From NCBI RefSeq assembly GCF_030846775.1, contig NZ_CP132910.1:1522001-1586000 (forward strand): DNA of 64,000 nucleotides. The letters are read 5' to 3'. The notes under the pieces are model-generated. The model saw nothing but the letters and a program-made list of their open reading frames with translations, had not been told where the DNA came from and did no database searches. The position numbers and the translations under genes were made by a program. Source of the stretch: Geothrix sp. 21YS21S-2. Its GTDB lineage: Bacteria > Acidobacteriota > Holophagae > Holophagales > Holophagaceae. Each line of letters opens with the position of its first letter. The stretch's first letter is position 1. Positions 41,348 to 49,605 of the stretch are shown here, piece after piece.

Positions 41348-41884
41348 CTAGGAGAGGCCGCCCCCTCCCAGGTAGCGCTCCTGGAGCACCTCCAGGTGAT
41401 GGGCGGCGTGGCCGGCGATGACGAGGCCCAGGTGGCTGGCGGCGACCGTCTTGCCGTTGACGGTGCCCTGGCGGGTCCAGGCCTCGGGCGCCAAGCCCCG
41501 CACCAGGGTGAGGGTGGCCCGGCGCACCGCCACGAAGTCCGCGGCGAGCTCCGCCAGCGGGCGGGCGTCGGCCCGCGCCGCCCGGGCGTAGTCGTCCTCC
41601 TCGAACCCGGGCAGGGGCGTCCTCTCCTCCCGGGCGACGCAGAGCAGGCGGTAGCTCATGATCCGCTCGGTGTCGGCGAGGTGCCCCACCAGGTCCTTGA
41701 TGCTCCACTTCCCCGGCGCATAGCGGAAGGCGCCGCGCTCTTCGGGGATCGCGGCCAGCAGTTCGGCCAGCTGCCTTTCCTGGCGCTCCAGAAGGACATC
41801 CAGGTCCCCCTCGGGAACCTGGGCGGCATACCCGGCGTAGCTGGCGGGGATCTCCCCGGGGGCGGGTCTGGGAATGGCGACCAT
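41348..41884 (-). CDS. DinB-like metal-binding four-helix protein
   Basis: A 178-residue DinB/YfiT-fold protein. KWSIKDLVGHLADTERIMSYR and LVIAGHAAHHLEVLQERYL carry three histidines at metal-ligand positions of the fold. Some relatives are bacillithiol or mycothiol transferases; that function is not assured. Start ATG 41884 has GGAGG 5 nt upstream. Divergent from a second DinB-like gene. Confidence 0.8.
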   Translation of the reverse strand: MVAIPRPAPGEIPASYAGYAAQVPEGDLDVLLERQERQLAELLAAIPEERGAFRYAPGKWSIKDLVGHLADTERIMSYRLLCVAREERTPLPGFEEDDYARAARADARPLAELAADFVAVRRATLTLVRGLAPEAWTRQGTVNGKTVAASHLGLVIAGHAAHHLEVLQERYLGGGGLS

Positions 41885-41953
41885 GGGTACCTCCTCCCTG
41901 AAGCCGCCATGATATCCCGCTCCCCCGCTTCCGGGTGGTAACCTTGTCGCCTC

Positions 41954-42430
41954 ATGGAGACTCCCGTGGACCCGCGCGAATTCCTCCGTCACCTGCTCGC
42001 CACCCTTGCCTACCGGGGTGGCAAATGCCTCCGCGGCGCCCCTCCCGCCTTCGCCGGGTTCGAGGGCGGCGGCAAGACCCCCCTGGCCATCCTCTCCCAC
42101 ATCAGCGACCTCCTGGACTGGACCCACTCCATGGTCATCGGCGAGAGGCGGTGGCAGGTGGCCGTGCCGGAAGCCTGGGACATCGAATCGGCCCGCTTCC
42201 ACGCGGCCCTGGAGAGGCTGGACGAACGGCTGGCCTCAGGTCCGGCGGTCACCGACTGGGAGCGCCTGGTGCACGGCCCCCTGGCGGACGCCCTGACCCA
42301 CGTGGGCCAGCTGGCGATGCTCCGGCGCATGGCGGGGTGCCCGCTTGCCGGGGAGAGCTACTACGCCGCCGAGATCGCCACCGGCCGGGTGGGGGCGGAC
42401 CAGGCCCCGCCCCGCAAGCCGTTCGCCTGA
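41954..42430 (+). CDS. DinB-like protein, second copy
   Basis: A 158-residue DinB-fold protein with KTPLAILSHISDLLDWTHSMV and ALTHVGQLAMLRRMAG as likely ligand helices. It has poor similarity to the divergent neighbour, so this is a paralogous fold and not a recent duplicate. The adenylate cyclase gene starts 7 nt after it. Confidence 0.7.
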   Translation: METPVDPREFLRHLLATLAYRGGKCLRGAPPAFAGFEGGGKTPLAILSHISDLLDWTHSMVIGERRWQVAVPEAWDIESARFHAALERLDERLASGPAVTDWERLVHGPLADALTHVGQLAMLRRMAGCPLAGESYYAAEIATGRVGADQAPPRKPFA

Positions 42431-42437
42431 ACGTCCC

Positions 42438-44516
42438 ATGAAGCGCTACTCGCTCAAGGTCGCGATCTCCACCCTGGTCTCCGGGCTGATCCTGCTCGCC
42501 GCGGCCTCGGTGGCCACGGCCCTCTGGTTCGGCACCCGCCAGGCGCTCTACCTAACCACCCGCCAGGCCATGGGGCGCCTCTCCCGTTCCGTCAGCGACA
42601 AGCTCGAGTCCCGGCTGGCGGGGGCGGAGCGCCTGAACCTCCTCCTGGCCTCCCTGATCCGCACCGGGAACCTGGACCCCGCCCGGGAGGCCTCCTTCAC
42701 GGGCTTCCTCGTGGACGCCCTGGCCGTGAACCCCTCCCTCACCGTCATCGACGTGGGGTTGCCCTCGGGGCACAAGTACCAGGCCCGCACCATGCCCGAC
42801 GGGACCATCTCCCGCCGCCTCGTGCACCGGTCCGCCCGCGAGGTCGTCAGCGTCTGGCACCACGCCAACCCGGCCTACGCCAAGGACTACCCCGACACCC
42901 GCACGGGCCTGGACACGGGGTACGACCCCCGCCTCCGGCCCTGGTACAAGGCCGGCCTCGAGGCCGGCAAGCTCACGTGGACGGACGTCTACGGCACCCG
43001 CGCGGGCCTGAACTACTCCAACGTCAATCCGGTGTACGACGAAAAGGGCGGCCTGCTCTGCGTCACCGCCATCGACCTCAACATCGCGGGCATCTCGAGC
43101 TTCCTGGAAGGCCTGCGGGTGGGCCGGACGGGCAAGGCCTTCATCATCGACGCGGCCGACCACGTGGTGGCCATGCCCATGGGCGCCGGGCATGACCTGG
43201 GCCTGATCATCAAGGCCACCCCCAGGGATGGCCGGATGGAATACGGCCTGCGGGAGATCGGCGAGCTGGCCGATCCCGCCGTGCGGGAGGCGGTGCTGGC
43301 CCGCCGGACGGCGCCCGCCATGAAGGGCTGGGACTTCCTGGCCTTCAGGGACCCTTCCGGGCGCCGGATGCTGGCCTCCTTCCGGCCCGAGCCGGTCTAC
43401 CACTTCACCATCGGCGTGGTGGTGCCCGAGGAGGAGATCCTGGGCAGCATCAAGCACAGCCTGCGCCTCACGGCGGGGATCACCCTGCTTTTCGTCGGGC
43501 TCAGCCTCGTGCTGGCCTTCGCCATCTCCCGGGCCATCGCGCGGCCCCTGGGCGAACTCGTGGGCGAAGTGGACCGCATCCGCCTCCTGGACCTGGGGGA
43601 CGCGCCGGAGATCCCCACCTCCATCCTCGAGGTGGTGCAGATCGGCCAGTCCATCCGGAACATGCGCAACGGCCTGCGCAGCTTCAAGAAGTACGTGCCC
43701 TCCGACGTGGTGCTCGGCCTCATGCGCCTGGGCAGGGAGGCCGTGATCGGCGTCGAGAAGCGCGAGCTCACCTTCTTCTTCTCCGACATCAAGGACTTCA
43801 CCAGCATCTCCGAGCAGGTGGACCCGGAGGAGCTGGTGGCCAAGCTGGGCGCCTACTTCGAGGCCGTCACCCGGATCCTCATCGAGCACGGCGGCACCGT
43901 GGACAAGTTCATCGGGGACTCCGTCATGGGCTTCTGGAACGCCCCCAACCCCGTGGCCGACCACGCCCTGCGGGCCTGCGCCAGCGCCCTGAGGGCCCAG
44001 GACCGCATCCGGGAGCTGAACGCGGCCTGGGCCGGCATCGCCTTCCACACCCGCATCGGCATCCACACCGGCACGGCCGTGGTGGGCAACATCGGGTACG
44101 ACGCCCGCATGAACTACACCACCATCGGCGACAACGTGAACCTCGCCAGCCGCCTGGAGGGCCTGAACAAGGTCTACGGCACCCGCATCCTTGTGAGCGA
44201 GGCCACGGTGGCCGCGGCCGGAAGCGCCATCCTCACGCGGCCCGTGGACCGGGTCACCGTGAAGGGCAAGCAGGTTCCCATCGGGCTCCACGAGCTCATC
44301 GCCCTCAGGGCCGAGGCCACCCCGGAGCAGGTGGCCGCCGCCTCGCGCTTCGGGGAGGCCTTCGCCCGCTACCAGGCCGGGCGCTGGGGGGAGGCCCTGG
44401 CCCTGCTGGACGAAGGCGACGGCCCCGGCCGCCTCCTGGCGGAGCGGTGCCGGCACTACCTCTCCGATCCGCCCGGGCCCGGATGGAACGGGGTCTTCGA
44501 GCACCACGAGAAGTAG
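42438..44516 (+). CDS. Membrane-bound class III adenylate cyclase with Cache sensor and HAMP
   Basis: A 692-residue receptor cyclase: N-terminal transmembrane helix, a periplasmic Cache-like sensor (about 40-330, DPRLRPWYKAGLEAGKLTWT), a second transmembrane helix, HAMP (about 355-410) and a catalytic domain (about 440-620). Metal-binding Asp450 and Asp494 (FFSDIKDFT, FIGDSV) are intact, and Lys490 (DKFIGD) plus the TIGDNVN segment fit ATP rather than GTP. It should make cAMP in response to an extracellular ligand. No cAMP-binding regulator is adjacent. Confidence 0.85.
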   Translation: MKRYSLKVAISTLVSGLILLAAASVATALWFGTRQALYLTTRQAMGRLSRSVSDKLESRLAGAERLNLLLASLIRTGNLDPAREASFTGFLVDALAVNPSLTVIDVGLPSGHKYQARTMPDGTISRRLVHRSAREVVSVWHHANPAYAKDYPDTRTGLDTGYDPRLRPWYKAGLEAGKLTWTDVYGTRAGLNYSNVNPVYDEKGGLLCVTAIDLNIAGISSFLEGLRVGRTGKAFIIDAADHVVAMPMGAGHDLGLIIKATPRDGRMEYGLREIGELADPAVREAVLARRTAPAMKGWDFLAFRDPSGRRMLASFRPEPVYHFTIGVVVPEEEILGSIKHSLRLTAGITLLFVGLSLVLAFAISRAIARPLGELVGEVDRIRLLDLGDAPEIPTSILEVVQIGQSIRNMRNGLRSFKKYVPSDVVLGLMRLGREAVIGVEKRELTFFFSDIKDFTSISEQVDPEELVAKLGAYFEAVTRILIEHGGTVDKFIGDSVMGFWNAPNPVADHALRACASALRAQDRIRELNAAWAGIAFHTRIGIHTGTAVVGNIGYDARMNYTTIGDNVNLASRLEGLNKVYGTRILVSEATVAAAGSAILTRPVDRVTVKGKQVPIGLHELIALRAEATPEQVAAASRFGEAFARYQAGRWGEALALLDEGDGPGRLLAERCRHYLSDPPGPGWNGVFEHHEK

Positions 44517-44968
44517 TCAGGTGGGCGACGCCAGCCGCACCCGCTCGAAGGCGAAGGGCTCGTCCCGCACGATGCCGTACCACCCGCTGAGGGGCCGCCG
44601 AAGCCCGTCCAGCAGCGTCGAGCCCTGGCTGCCTCCCCGCAGGAGGAACCAGTCGCCGCGGTTGTCCAGGCCGTACACGTCGGCGTTCACGCCCGGCGCG
44701 TAGCGGAGGATCTCCTGCATGGTGCGGGCGCCCTGCTCCCGGATCTGGTCGGCCGTGATGACGGTGATGGCCTGGGGCGTCTCGGCCAGGGGCAGGTCCA
44801 GCTTCGTGGCGGCGGTGCGGGTGGCCACGTACCCCGCCACGGGGGCCTTGGGGTCCTCCTTGGCGGCGCGGCCGCGCACCTTCACTTCGGGGAGGGAGGC
44901 CTCCTGCGGGGGGCCTGGGACAGCAGGGGCAGCGCCAGGAGGGCGAGGGACAAGGTTCGAGCGGACAT
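44517..44968 (-). pseudogene. Frameshifted, truncated TonB-dependent siderophore-receptor gene
   Basis: From ATG 44968 a signal peptide (MSARTLSLALLALPLLSQAP) is read; the frame then shifts at a run of six G (forward strand 44908-44913). Adding one base restores SQAPPQEASLPEV followed by a plug domain (LPLAETPQAITVITADQIR, RYAPGVNADVYGLDNRGDWF). The frame stops at 44517, just where the barrel should begin, directly after the cyclase stop codon. No barrel remains. So the gene is doubly broken: a homopolymer frameshift and a deletion. It lies 52 nt after tonB. Confidence 0.7.
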
Positions 44969-45020
44969 GGGACTCCTGGGGGCGCCCGGGGCGCCCCGGC
45001 AAAGGGGGGGTTGGGGACGC

Positions 45021-45758
45021 CTAGGCGTCCAGGTTGAAGGTGATGGGAATGAGCACCCAGGCAGGCACCTTGTCGGCGCCGCGCCGTGCGGGCACGAAGC
45101 GCCAGCGGCGGACGGTCTGGATACCCGTCTGGTCAAGGCGGGGATGGCCGGTGCTGGTGCGGACCTCGATGTCCTCGGCCCGGCCGTCCACCCCCACCCG
45201 GACCCGGAGCACCAGGCGCCCCTCCTCCCGCAGGCGGCGGGAGAGCGGCGGATAGTCCGGGGCTGGGTTCTGCAGGTAGGCCGCATCGAAGACCGGGGGC
45301 AGGACGCCGTCAAGCTGTCCGCCCGGAGTTCCGCCCACCTGTCCTCCCGGCACGCCAGCCGGCGCGCCGGCTGGCGTGCCGCCGGGCACTCCGGAAGGTC
45401 CCCCGGAACCAACCGGACCAGAGACCGCTGGGGCAGGCGCCGTGGGCAGATGGGTAGGCGCCACGACCGGCACCTCCTCCTCGGCGGGTTGAGGGGGGGT
45501 GGCCCGGACCGCCGTGGGGGCGCCGCCCCCTGCGGGCGGGGGTGGCGGCGGGGCGGCCATGGGCAGGGCCTCCTCCAGGGAGATGGCGATGGTCGGCCTC
45601 ACGGCCGCTTCCCCCGGCCGCACGGAGAGGACCGCCAGGGCGCCCGCCACCAGGGCGTAGAACGGCAGCGACAGGAGGAGGGCACTCAGGGGCCGCCCCT
45701 TGGGCAGGCCGCCCAGATCAGGCGGAGGCAGGAGGAAGTTGGAACATTGGCGACCCAT
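45021..45758 (-). CDS. tonB: TonB energy transducer
   Basis: A 245-residue protein: short cytosolic N-terminus, transmembrane helix (LLLSLPFYALVAGALAVLSV), a long Pro/Gly/Ala linker to span the periplasm, and a C-terminal TonB domain (YPPLSRRLREEGRLVLRVRVGVDGR, RRWRFVPARRG). It couples proton-motive force to outer-membrane receptors; ExbB/ExbD are not in the window. A Fur-like box lies just upstream. The following receptor gene is broken. Confidence 0.88.
   Translation of the reverse strand: MGRQCSNFLLPPPDLGGLPKGRPLSALLLSLPFYALVAGALAVLSVRPGEAAVRPTIAISLEEALPMAAPPPPPPAGGGAPTAVRATPPQPAEEEVPVVAPTHLPTAPAPAVSGPVGSGGPSGVPGGTPAGAPAGVPGGQVGGTPGGQLDGVLPPVFDAAYLQNPAPDYPPLSRRLREEGRLVLRVRVGVDGRAEDIEVRTSTGHPRLDQTGIQTVRRWRFVPARRGADKVPAWVLIPITFNLDA
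45349..45380. repeat. 32-bp perfect palindrome inside tonB
   Basis: GGCACGCCAGCCGGCG followed by its exact reverse complement, with no spacer. It encodes part of the Pro/Gly/Ala linker (GTPAGAPAGV) and would form a very stable hairpin in the mRNA. Confidence 0.8.
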
Positions 45759-45776
45759 GGGTTAAGAATATAATAA

Positions 45777-45791
45777 TGAGATTGAGTCTCA
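45777..45791. promoter_or_regulatory. Fur-box-like palindrome upstream of tonB
   Basis: TGAGATTGAGTCTCA fits the 7-1-7 inverted-repeat model of Fur sites with one half-site mismatch, within an AT-rich AATAATGAGATTGAGTCTCA context. It lies 19 nt before the tonB start and overlaps a likely -10 (TATATT), a position suited to iron-dependent repression. The rest of 45759-45954 shows no gene. Confidence 0.5.
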
Positions 45792-45954
45792 TAGTACTTT
45801 TTTATGGCGGAATTATCCTGAGCTACGCTTGAAATGATTGCACTTCTTGTGGATGTTCCCGGCCAGGCCTGTATTTTGCAAAAAAAGGGACTCAACGGCT
45901 TCCGCGGGAAGGTCGTAGAACAGGGCTGGATTCCAGAACACCCGGGAGGCAGCT

Positions 45955-47403
45955 TTGAAAGAAGCGTTACAAATTGAAAATTTGAAGTGTTTCACCAACC
46001 TCCCGGCCTTGGCCAGGATGGCCGCCCCCATGGCCGCCATGCTCGCCCTCGCGGCCTGCGGGGGGGGCTCCGGATCGAGCCCGGCGCCGGCCCCGGCCGC
46101 CCAGCTGCGGATCGACGCGTCGACCCTCAAGGTCAAGGGCGAGACCCGGGTCACCGCAACCGACGTCCAGGGCCACCCCATTCCGGCGGTCTACGAGGTC
46201 GTGGAACCCGGGGGCGGCACCGTGGACGCGGCCGGACGCTACGTCGCCCCGGACGCCCCGGGCGTCTACCACGTCCGGGCCCGGGCCGCGGGCGGGTCCG
46301 TCGCCCAGGCGGCCCTGACCGTGGAAGGCTTCTGGGTCGACCTGCAGCGCCGGACGGACCTGCTGGTCAGCCGGGTCAACCACACGGCCTCCCTTCTGGC
46401 CGACGGCAGCGTCCTGGTGGTGGGCGGGGTGGAGTCCAGCCTGGCGGAGCGGTTCATCCCGGCCAGCCAGACCTTCCTGTCCGCGGGCGAAACGGGCGGC
46501 AAGCGCTGGAGCCACACGGCCTCGCCCCTGCCCGGAGGGGGCTGGCTCTTCCTGGGCGGCCTGGGGGTCGAAGCCGCCCAGAGCCGGATGGTGGCCCTGG
46601 CTTCAGCGATGGTCTACCAGGACGGCGCCTTCTCCACCCTCGACGCCGGGATGCTGACCCCGCGCTTTGACCACGGCGCGGCCCCCCTGGCCGACGGGCG
46701 CATCCTGGTCACGGGCGGCCTGCCGCTCCCCGGCTCCGATGTCTCCGCCCTCCCGGCCGCCGAGGTGTTCGACCCGGTCCAGAAGCGGTTCGCGGCCACG
46801 GGAGCCATGGCCCTGCCCCGCGCGGGCCACACGGCCACGACCCTCCAGGACGGCCGGGTCCTGGTCGTGGGAGGGCGGGACAGCACCTGCGCCTACACCT
46901 GCGGCCAGAGGACCTGGCGCAACGCCGAGCTCTACGACCCCGCCACCGGCACCTTCTCCCCCGCGGGCGCGCCTGCCCAGGCCCGCTTCAACCACACCGC
47001 CACCCTGCTGCCCGACGGCCGGGTCCTCATCGCGGGCGGCACGACCCCCGACCTCGAGGGCACCGACGTCTCCTCCCTCGTGGAGGTGTACGACCCCGCC
47101 GCCAACCGGTTCCAGACCCTCGGCACGATGCTTCGCCCCCGCGCCAGCCATACGGCCACCCTCCTGGGGGACGGGAAGGTGCTGCTGGCGGGTGGGCTGA
47201 CCTACGCCTCCTCCGGCGAGAATTCCATGGCCACGGCCACGGTGGAGGCCTTCGATCCCGGCACCGGGCAGAGCCGGTTGGCGATGTCCGCGGTCACCAC
47301 CCGGTACCGCCATGCGGCCGCCCGCCTCGCCTCCGGCCACGTGGTGCTGCTGGGGGGGTCGGAGGGGGGCGGGGCGATCCGCATCGTGGAGGTGTTCGAC
47401 TAG
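45955..47403 (+). CDS. Kelch-repeat lipoprotein
   Basis: A 482-residue protein with a lipobox LALAAC preceded by a hydrophobic stretch, followed by an Ig-like segment (about 50-125) and Kelch repeats (HTASLLADGSVLVVGG and several similar copies such as HTATLLPDGRVLIAGG) forming a beta-propeller. Start TTG 45955 has GGGAGG 6 nt upstream. Probably anchored in a membrane leaflet; ligand unknown. Its stop is directly adjacent to that of the convergent peptidase gene. Confidence 0.75.
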   Translation: MKEALQIENLKCFTNLPALARMAAPMAAMLALAACGGGSGSSPAPAPAAQLRIDASTLKVKGETRVTATDVQGHPIPAVYEVVEPGGGTVDAAGRYVAPDAPGVYHVRARAAGGSVAQAALTVEGFWVDLQRRTDLLVSRVNHTASLLADGSVLVVGGVESSLAERFIPASQTFLSAGETGGKRWSHTASPLPGGGWLFLGGLGVEAAQSRMVALASAMVYQDGAFSTLDAGMLTPRFDHGAAPLADGRILVTGGLPLPGSDVSALPAAEVFDPVQKRFAATGAMALPRAGHTATTLQDGRVLVVGGRDSTCAYTCGQRTWRNAELYDPATGTFSPAGAPAQARFNHTATLLPDGRVLIAGGTTPDLEGTDVSSLVEVYDPAANRFQTLGTMLRPRASHTATLLGDGKVLLAGGLTYASSGENSMATATVEAFDPGTGQSRLAMSAVTTRYRHAAARLASGHVVLLGGSEGGGAIRIVEVFD

Positions 47404-49476
47404 CTACCAGACCTTGAGGCGGTCCGGGGGGGCCAGGTAGAGCTTCTGGCCTTCCTTGACCCCGAAGGCCTGGTACCACGCGTCCAGGTTGCGCGCCACG
47501 TTGGGCCGCAGGAAGCCGGGGGTGTGGGGGTCGGTGGTCACGCGGTTGAGGAGGGCCTCGTCGCGGTACTTGCTCCGCCACACCTGGGCGAACCCCAGGA
47601 AGAAGCGCTGGTCGCCGGTGAAGCCGCCGAGCACCTTGGCGGGCTTGCCCTGCAGGGACGCGTGGTAGGCGTCGAAGGCCACGTTGATGCCCGCCAGATC
47701 GGCCATGTTCTCGCCCAGGGTCAGCTCGCCGTTCACGTGGGTGCCCGGCAGGGGCTCGTAGGCGGCGTACTGCCGGACCACCTTGTCCGTGAGGGCGGTG
47801 AAGCGCTTGACGTCCTCGGGCGTCCACCAGTCGGAGAGCTTGCCGTCCTTGTCGTACTTGCGGCCCTGGTCGTCGAAGTGGTGGCTGATCTCGTGGCCGA
47901 TGACGACGCCGATGCCGCCGTAGTTCACCGCGGGGTCGGCCTTGGGGTCGAAGAAGGGCGCCTGCAGGATGGCCGCGGGGAAGACGATCTCGTTCCAGGC
48001 GGGGTTGGCGTAGGCGTTCACCGTCATGGGCGTCATGTTCCATTCGGAGCGGTCGATGGGCTTGCCGATCTTGTCCAGCTGGCGCTGGTACTGGAACTCG
48101 GCGGCCCGGCGCAGGTTGCCCAGGGCGTCCCCGCGGCGGATCTCCAGCGTGGAGTAGTCACGCCACGTGTCGGGGTAGCCGATCTTGGGCGTGAAGCGGG
48201 CCAGCTTGGCCCGGGCCTCGGCCTTGGTCGCGGGGTCCATCCAGGCGAGGTCGGCCAGGCGCTGGTCCATGGCCTGGATGACGTTCCTGACCAGCACGTC
48301 CATCTGGCGCTTGGCCTCGGGGGGGAAATACTTGGCCACGTAAAGCTTGCCCACGGCCTCGCCGAGCACCCGGCTGGTCATGTCCACGCCGCGCTTCCAC
48401 CGGGGCTGGTCCTCGGGCTGGCCCGCCAGGACCTTGCCGTGGAAGGCGAAGGCCTCCTCCACGAAGGCCTTGGGCAGGCACTGGGCGGCGCCCTCCAGGG
48501 CATGGAAGGCCAGGTAGTCCTTCCAGGTCTCCAGGGGCTCCGTGGCCATGAGCCGGCCTTCGCCGGCCACGGCGCTGGGGTTGGAGACGATGATGACCTT
48601 CTGGTCCTGGACGCCCGCGGCCGCCAGGAGGGAGGCCCAGCCCACGCCGGGGTAGGCCGTCTCCAGCTCCGCCGCGGGGGTGGGATTGTAGAGCTTCTCC
48701 CGCTGGCGCTGCTGGACCCGGGTCCAGTGGGTGGCGGCGATCTTCGCCTCCAGGCCGAAGATCCCCCGGGCCCGCGCCTCGGCGTCGCCGAAGCCCGCCA
48801 GGCGCAACATCGTGGCGATGTGGGCCACGTACTTGACGCGGATCCCTTCGAACTTGGGGTTCTTCGTGTCCAGGTAGTAGTCCCGGTCCGGCAGGCCCAG
48901 GCCGCCCTGCCCCACGCTCACGGACATGATGCCGGGGTCCTTCATGTCCTGGCCGATGCGCAGGCCCAGGGGCATGCGCATGCCCTGGCGCGTGGCCTCG
49001 CCGAAGTAGGTCGCCAGCCGGGCGCGGTCGTCGATGGCCTGGATGGCGTCCAGCGTTGGCTTCAGGGGCGCGAGGCCCTTGGCCTCGATGGCCGCCTCGT
49101 CCATGAAGGTGGCGTAGAAGTCCCCCACCTTCCGGGCCTCGGACCCCGCCTTCGCGCCCTTCAGCCGGGCCTGGGCCTCCACGATGTCCCGGGTCTGCTT
49201 CTGGCTGAGGTCCCGCAGGAGGGCGAACATGCCCGAATCGGCGCGGTCGGCGGGGATGGCGAGGTTCCTGATGTAGGTGCCGCTGGCGAACCGGCCGAAA
49301 TCGTCCCCGGGGGCGACGGTGCGGTCCATGCCGGCGGTGTCGAAGCCGAAGGTGCCGTAGACGGGACGGCTGGCCGTGGCGGCGGCGGGGTGGCTGCCGG
49401 GACCGGCGGCGGCCAGGGGACTGGCCAGGATCAGGGAACCGGCCACGAGCTGGGCCATGAGGCCATTTCTTTGCAT
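47404..49476 (-). CDS. pepO: M13 family (neprilysin/PepO-like) zinc metallopeptidase
   Basis: A 690-residue secreted peptidase with signal peptide (MQRNGLMAQLVAGSLILASP). Zinc-binding HExxH is in VIGHEISHHFDDQG, the third ligand Glu in ENMADLAG, and the substrate-binding NAYANPAWNEIVFPA. Acts on small peptides in the periplasm or outside the cell. Full family length; convergent with the Kelch lipoprotein gene with no gap. Confidence 0.9.
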   Translation of the reverse strand: MQRNGLMAQLVAGSLILASPLAAAGPGSHPAAATASRPVYGTFGFDTAGMDRTVAPGDDFGRFASGTYIRNLAIPADRADSGMFALLRDLSQKQTRDIVEAQARLKGAKAGSEARKVGDFYATFMDEAAIEAKGLAPLKPTLDAIQAIDDRARLATYFGEATRQGMRMPLGLRIGQDMKDPGIMSVSVGQGGLGLPDRDYYLDTKNPKFEGIRVKYVAHIATMLRLAGFGDAEARARGIFGLEAKIAATHWTRVQQRQREKLYNPTPAAELETAYPGVGWASLLAAAGVQDQKVIIVSNPSAVAGEGRLMATEPLETWKDYLAFHALEGAAQCLPKAFVEEAFAFHGKVLAGQPEDQPRWKRGVDMTSRVLGEAVGKLYVAKYFPPEAKRQMDVLVRNVIQAMDQRLADLAWMDPATKAEARAKLARFTPKIGYPDTWRDYSTLEIRRGDALGNLRRAAEFQYQRQLDKIGKPIDRSEWNMTPMTVNAYANPAWNEIVFPAAILQAPFFDPKADPAVNYGGIGVVIGHEISHHFDDQGRKYDKDGKLSDWWTPEDVKRFTALTDKVVRQYAAYEPLPGTHVNGELTLGENMADLAGINVAFDAYHASLQGKPAKVLGGFTGDQRFFLGFAQVWRSKYRDEALLNRVTTDPHTPGFLRPNVARNLDAWYQAFGVKEGQKLYLAPPDRLKVW

Positions 49477-49605
49477 GGGATCTCCAGGGACTTGAGGGGA
49501 TGCAGGATCGACCCGGGCGGAGGGCGGGAGGTTTAGGGGCCGCGCCAGAATAACCTGGACGCCTCGCGCTCCGGATCAAGCCCCCTTATGTTCGCCTTGT
49601 GGACC

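Noticed and set aside
41348-42430. The two DinB-like genes as a recent tandem duplication
   Set aside because: They are divergent and share only the fold-level histidine pattern, not close sequence.
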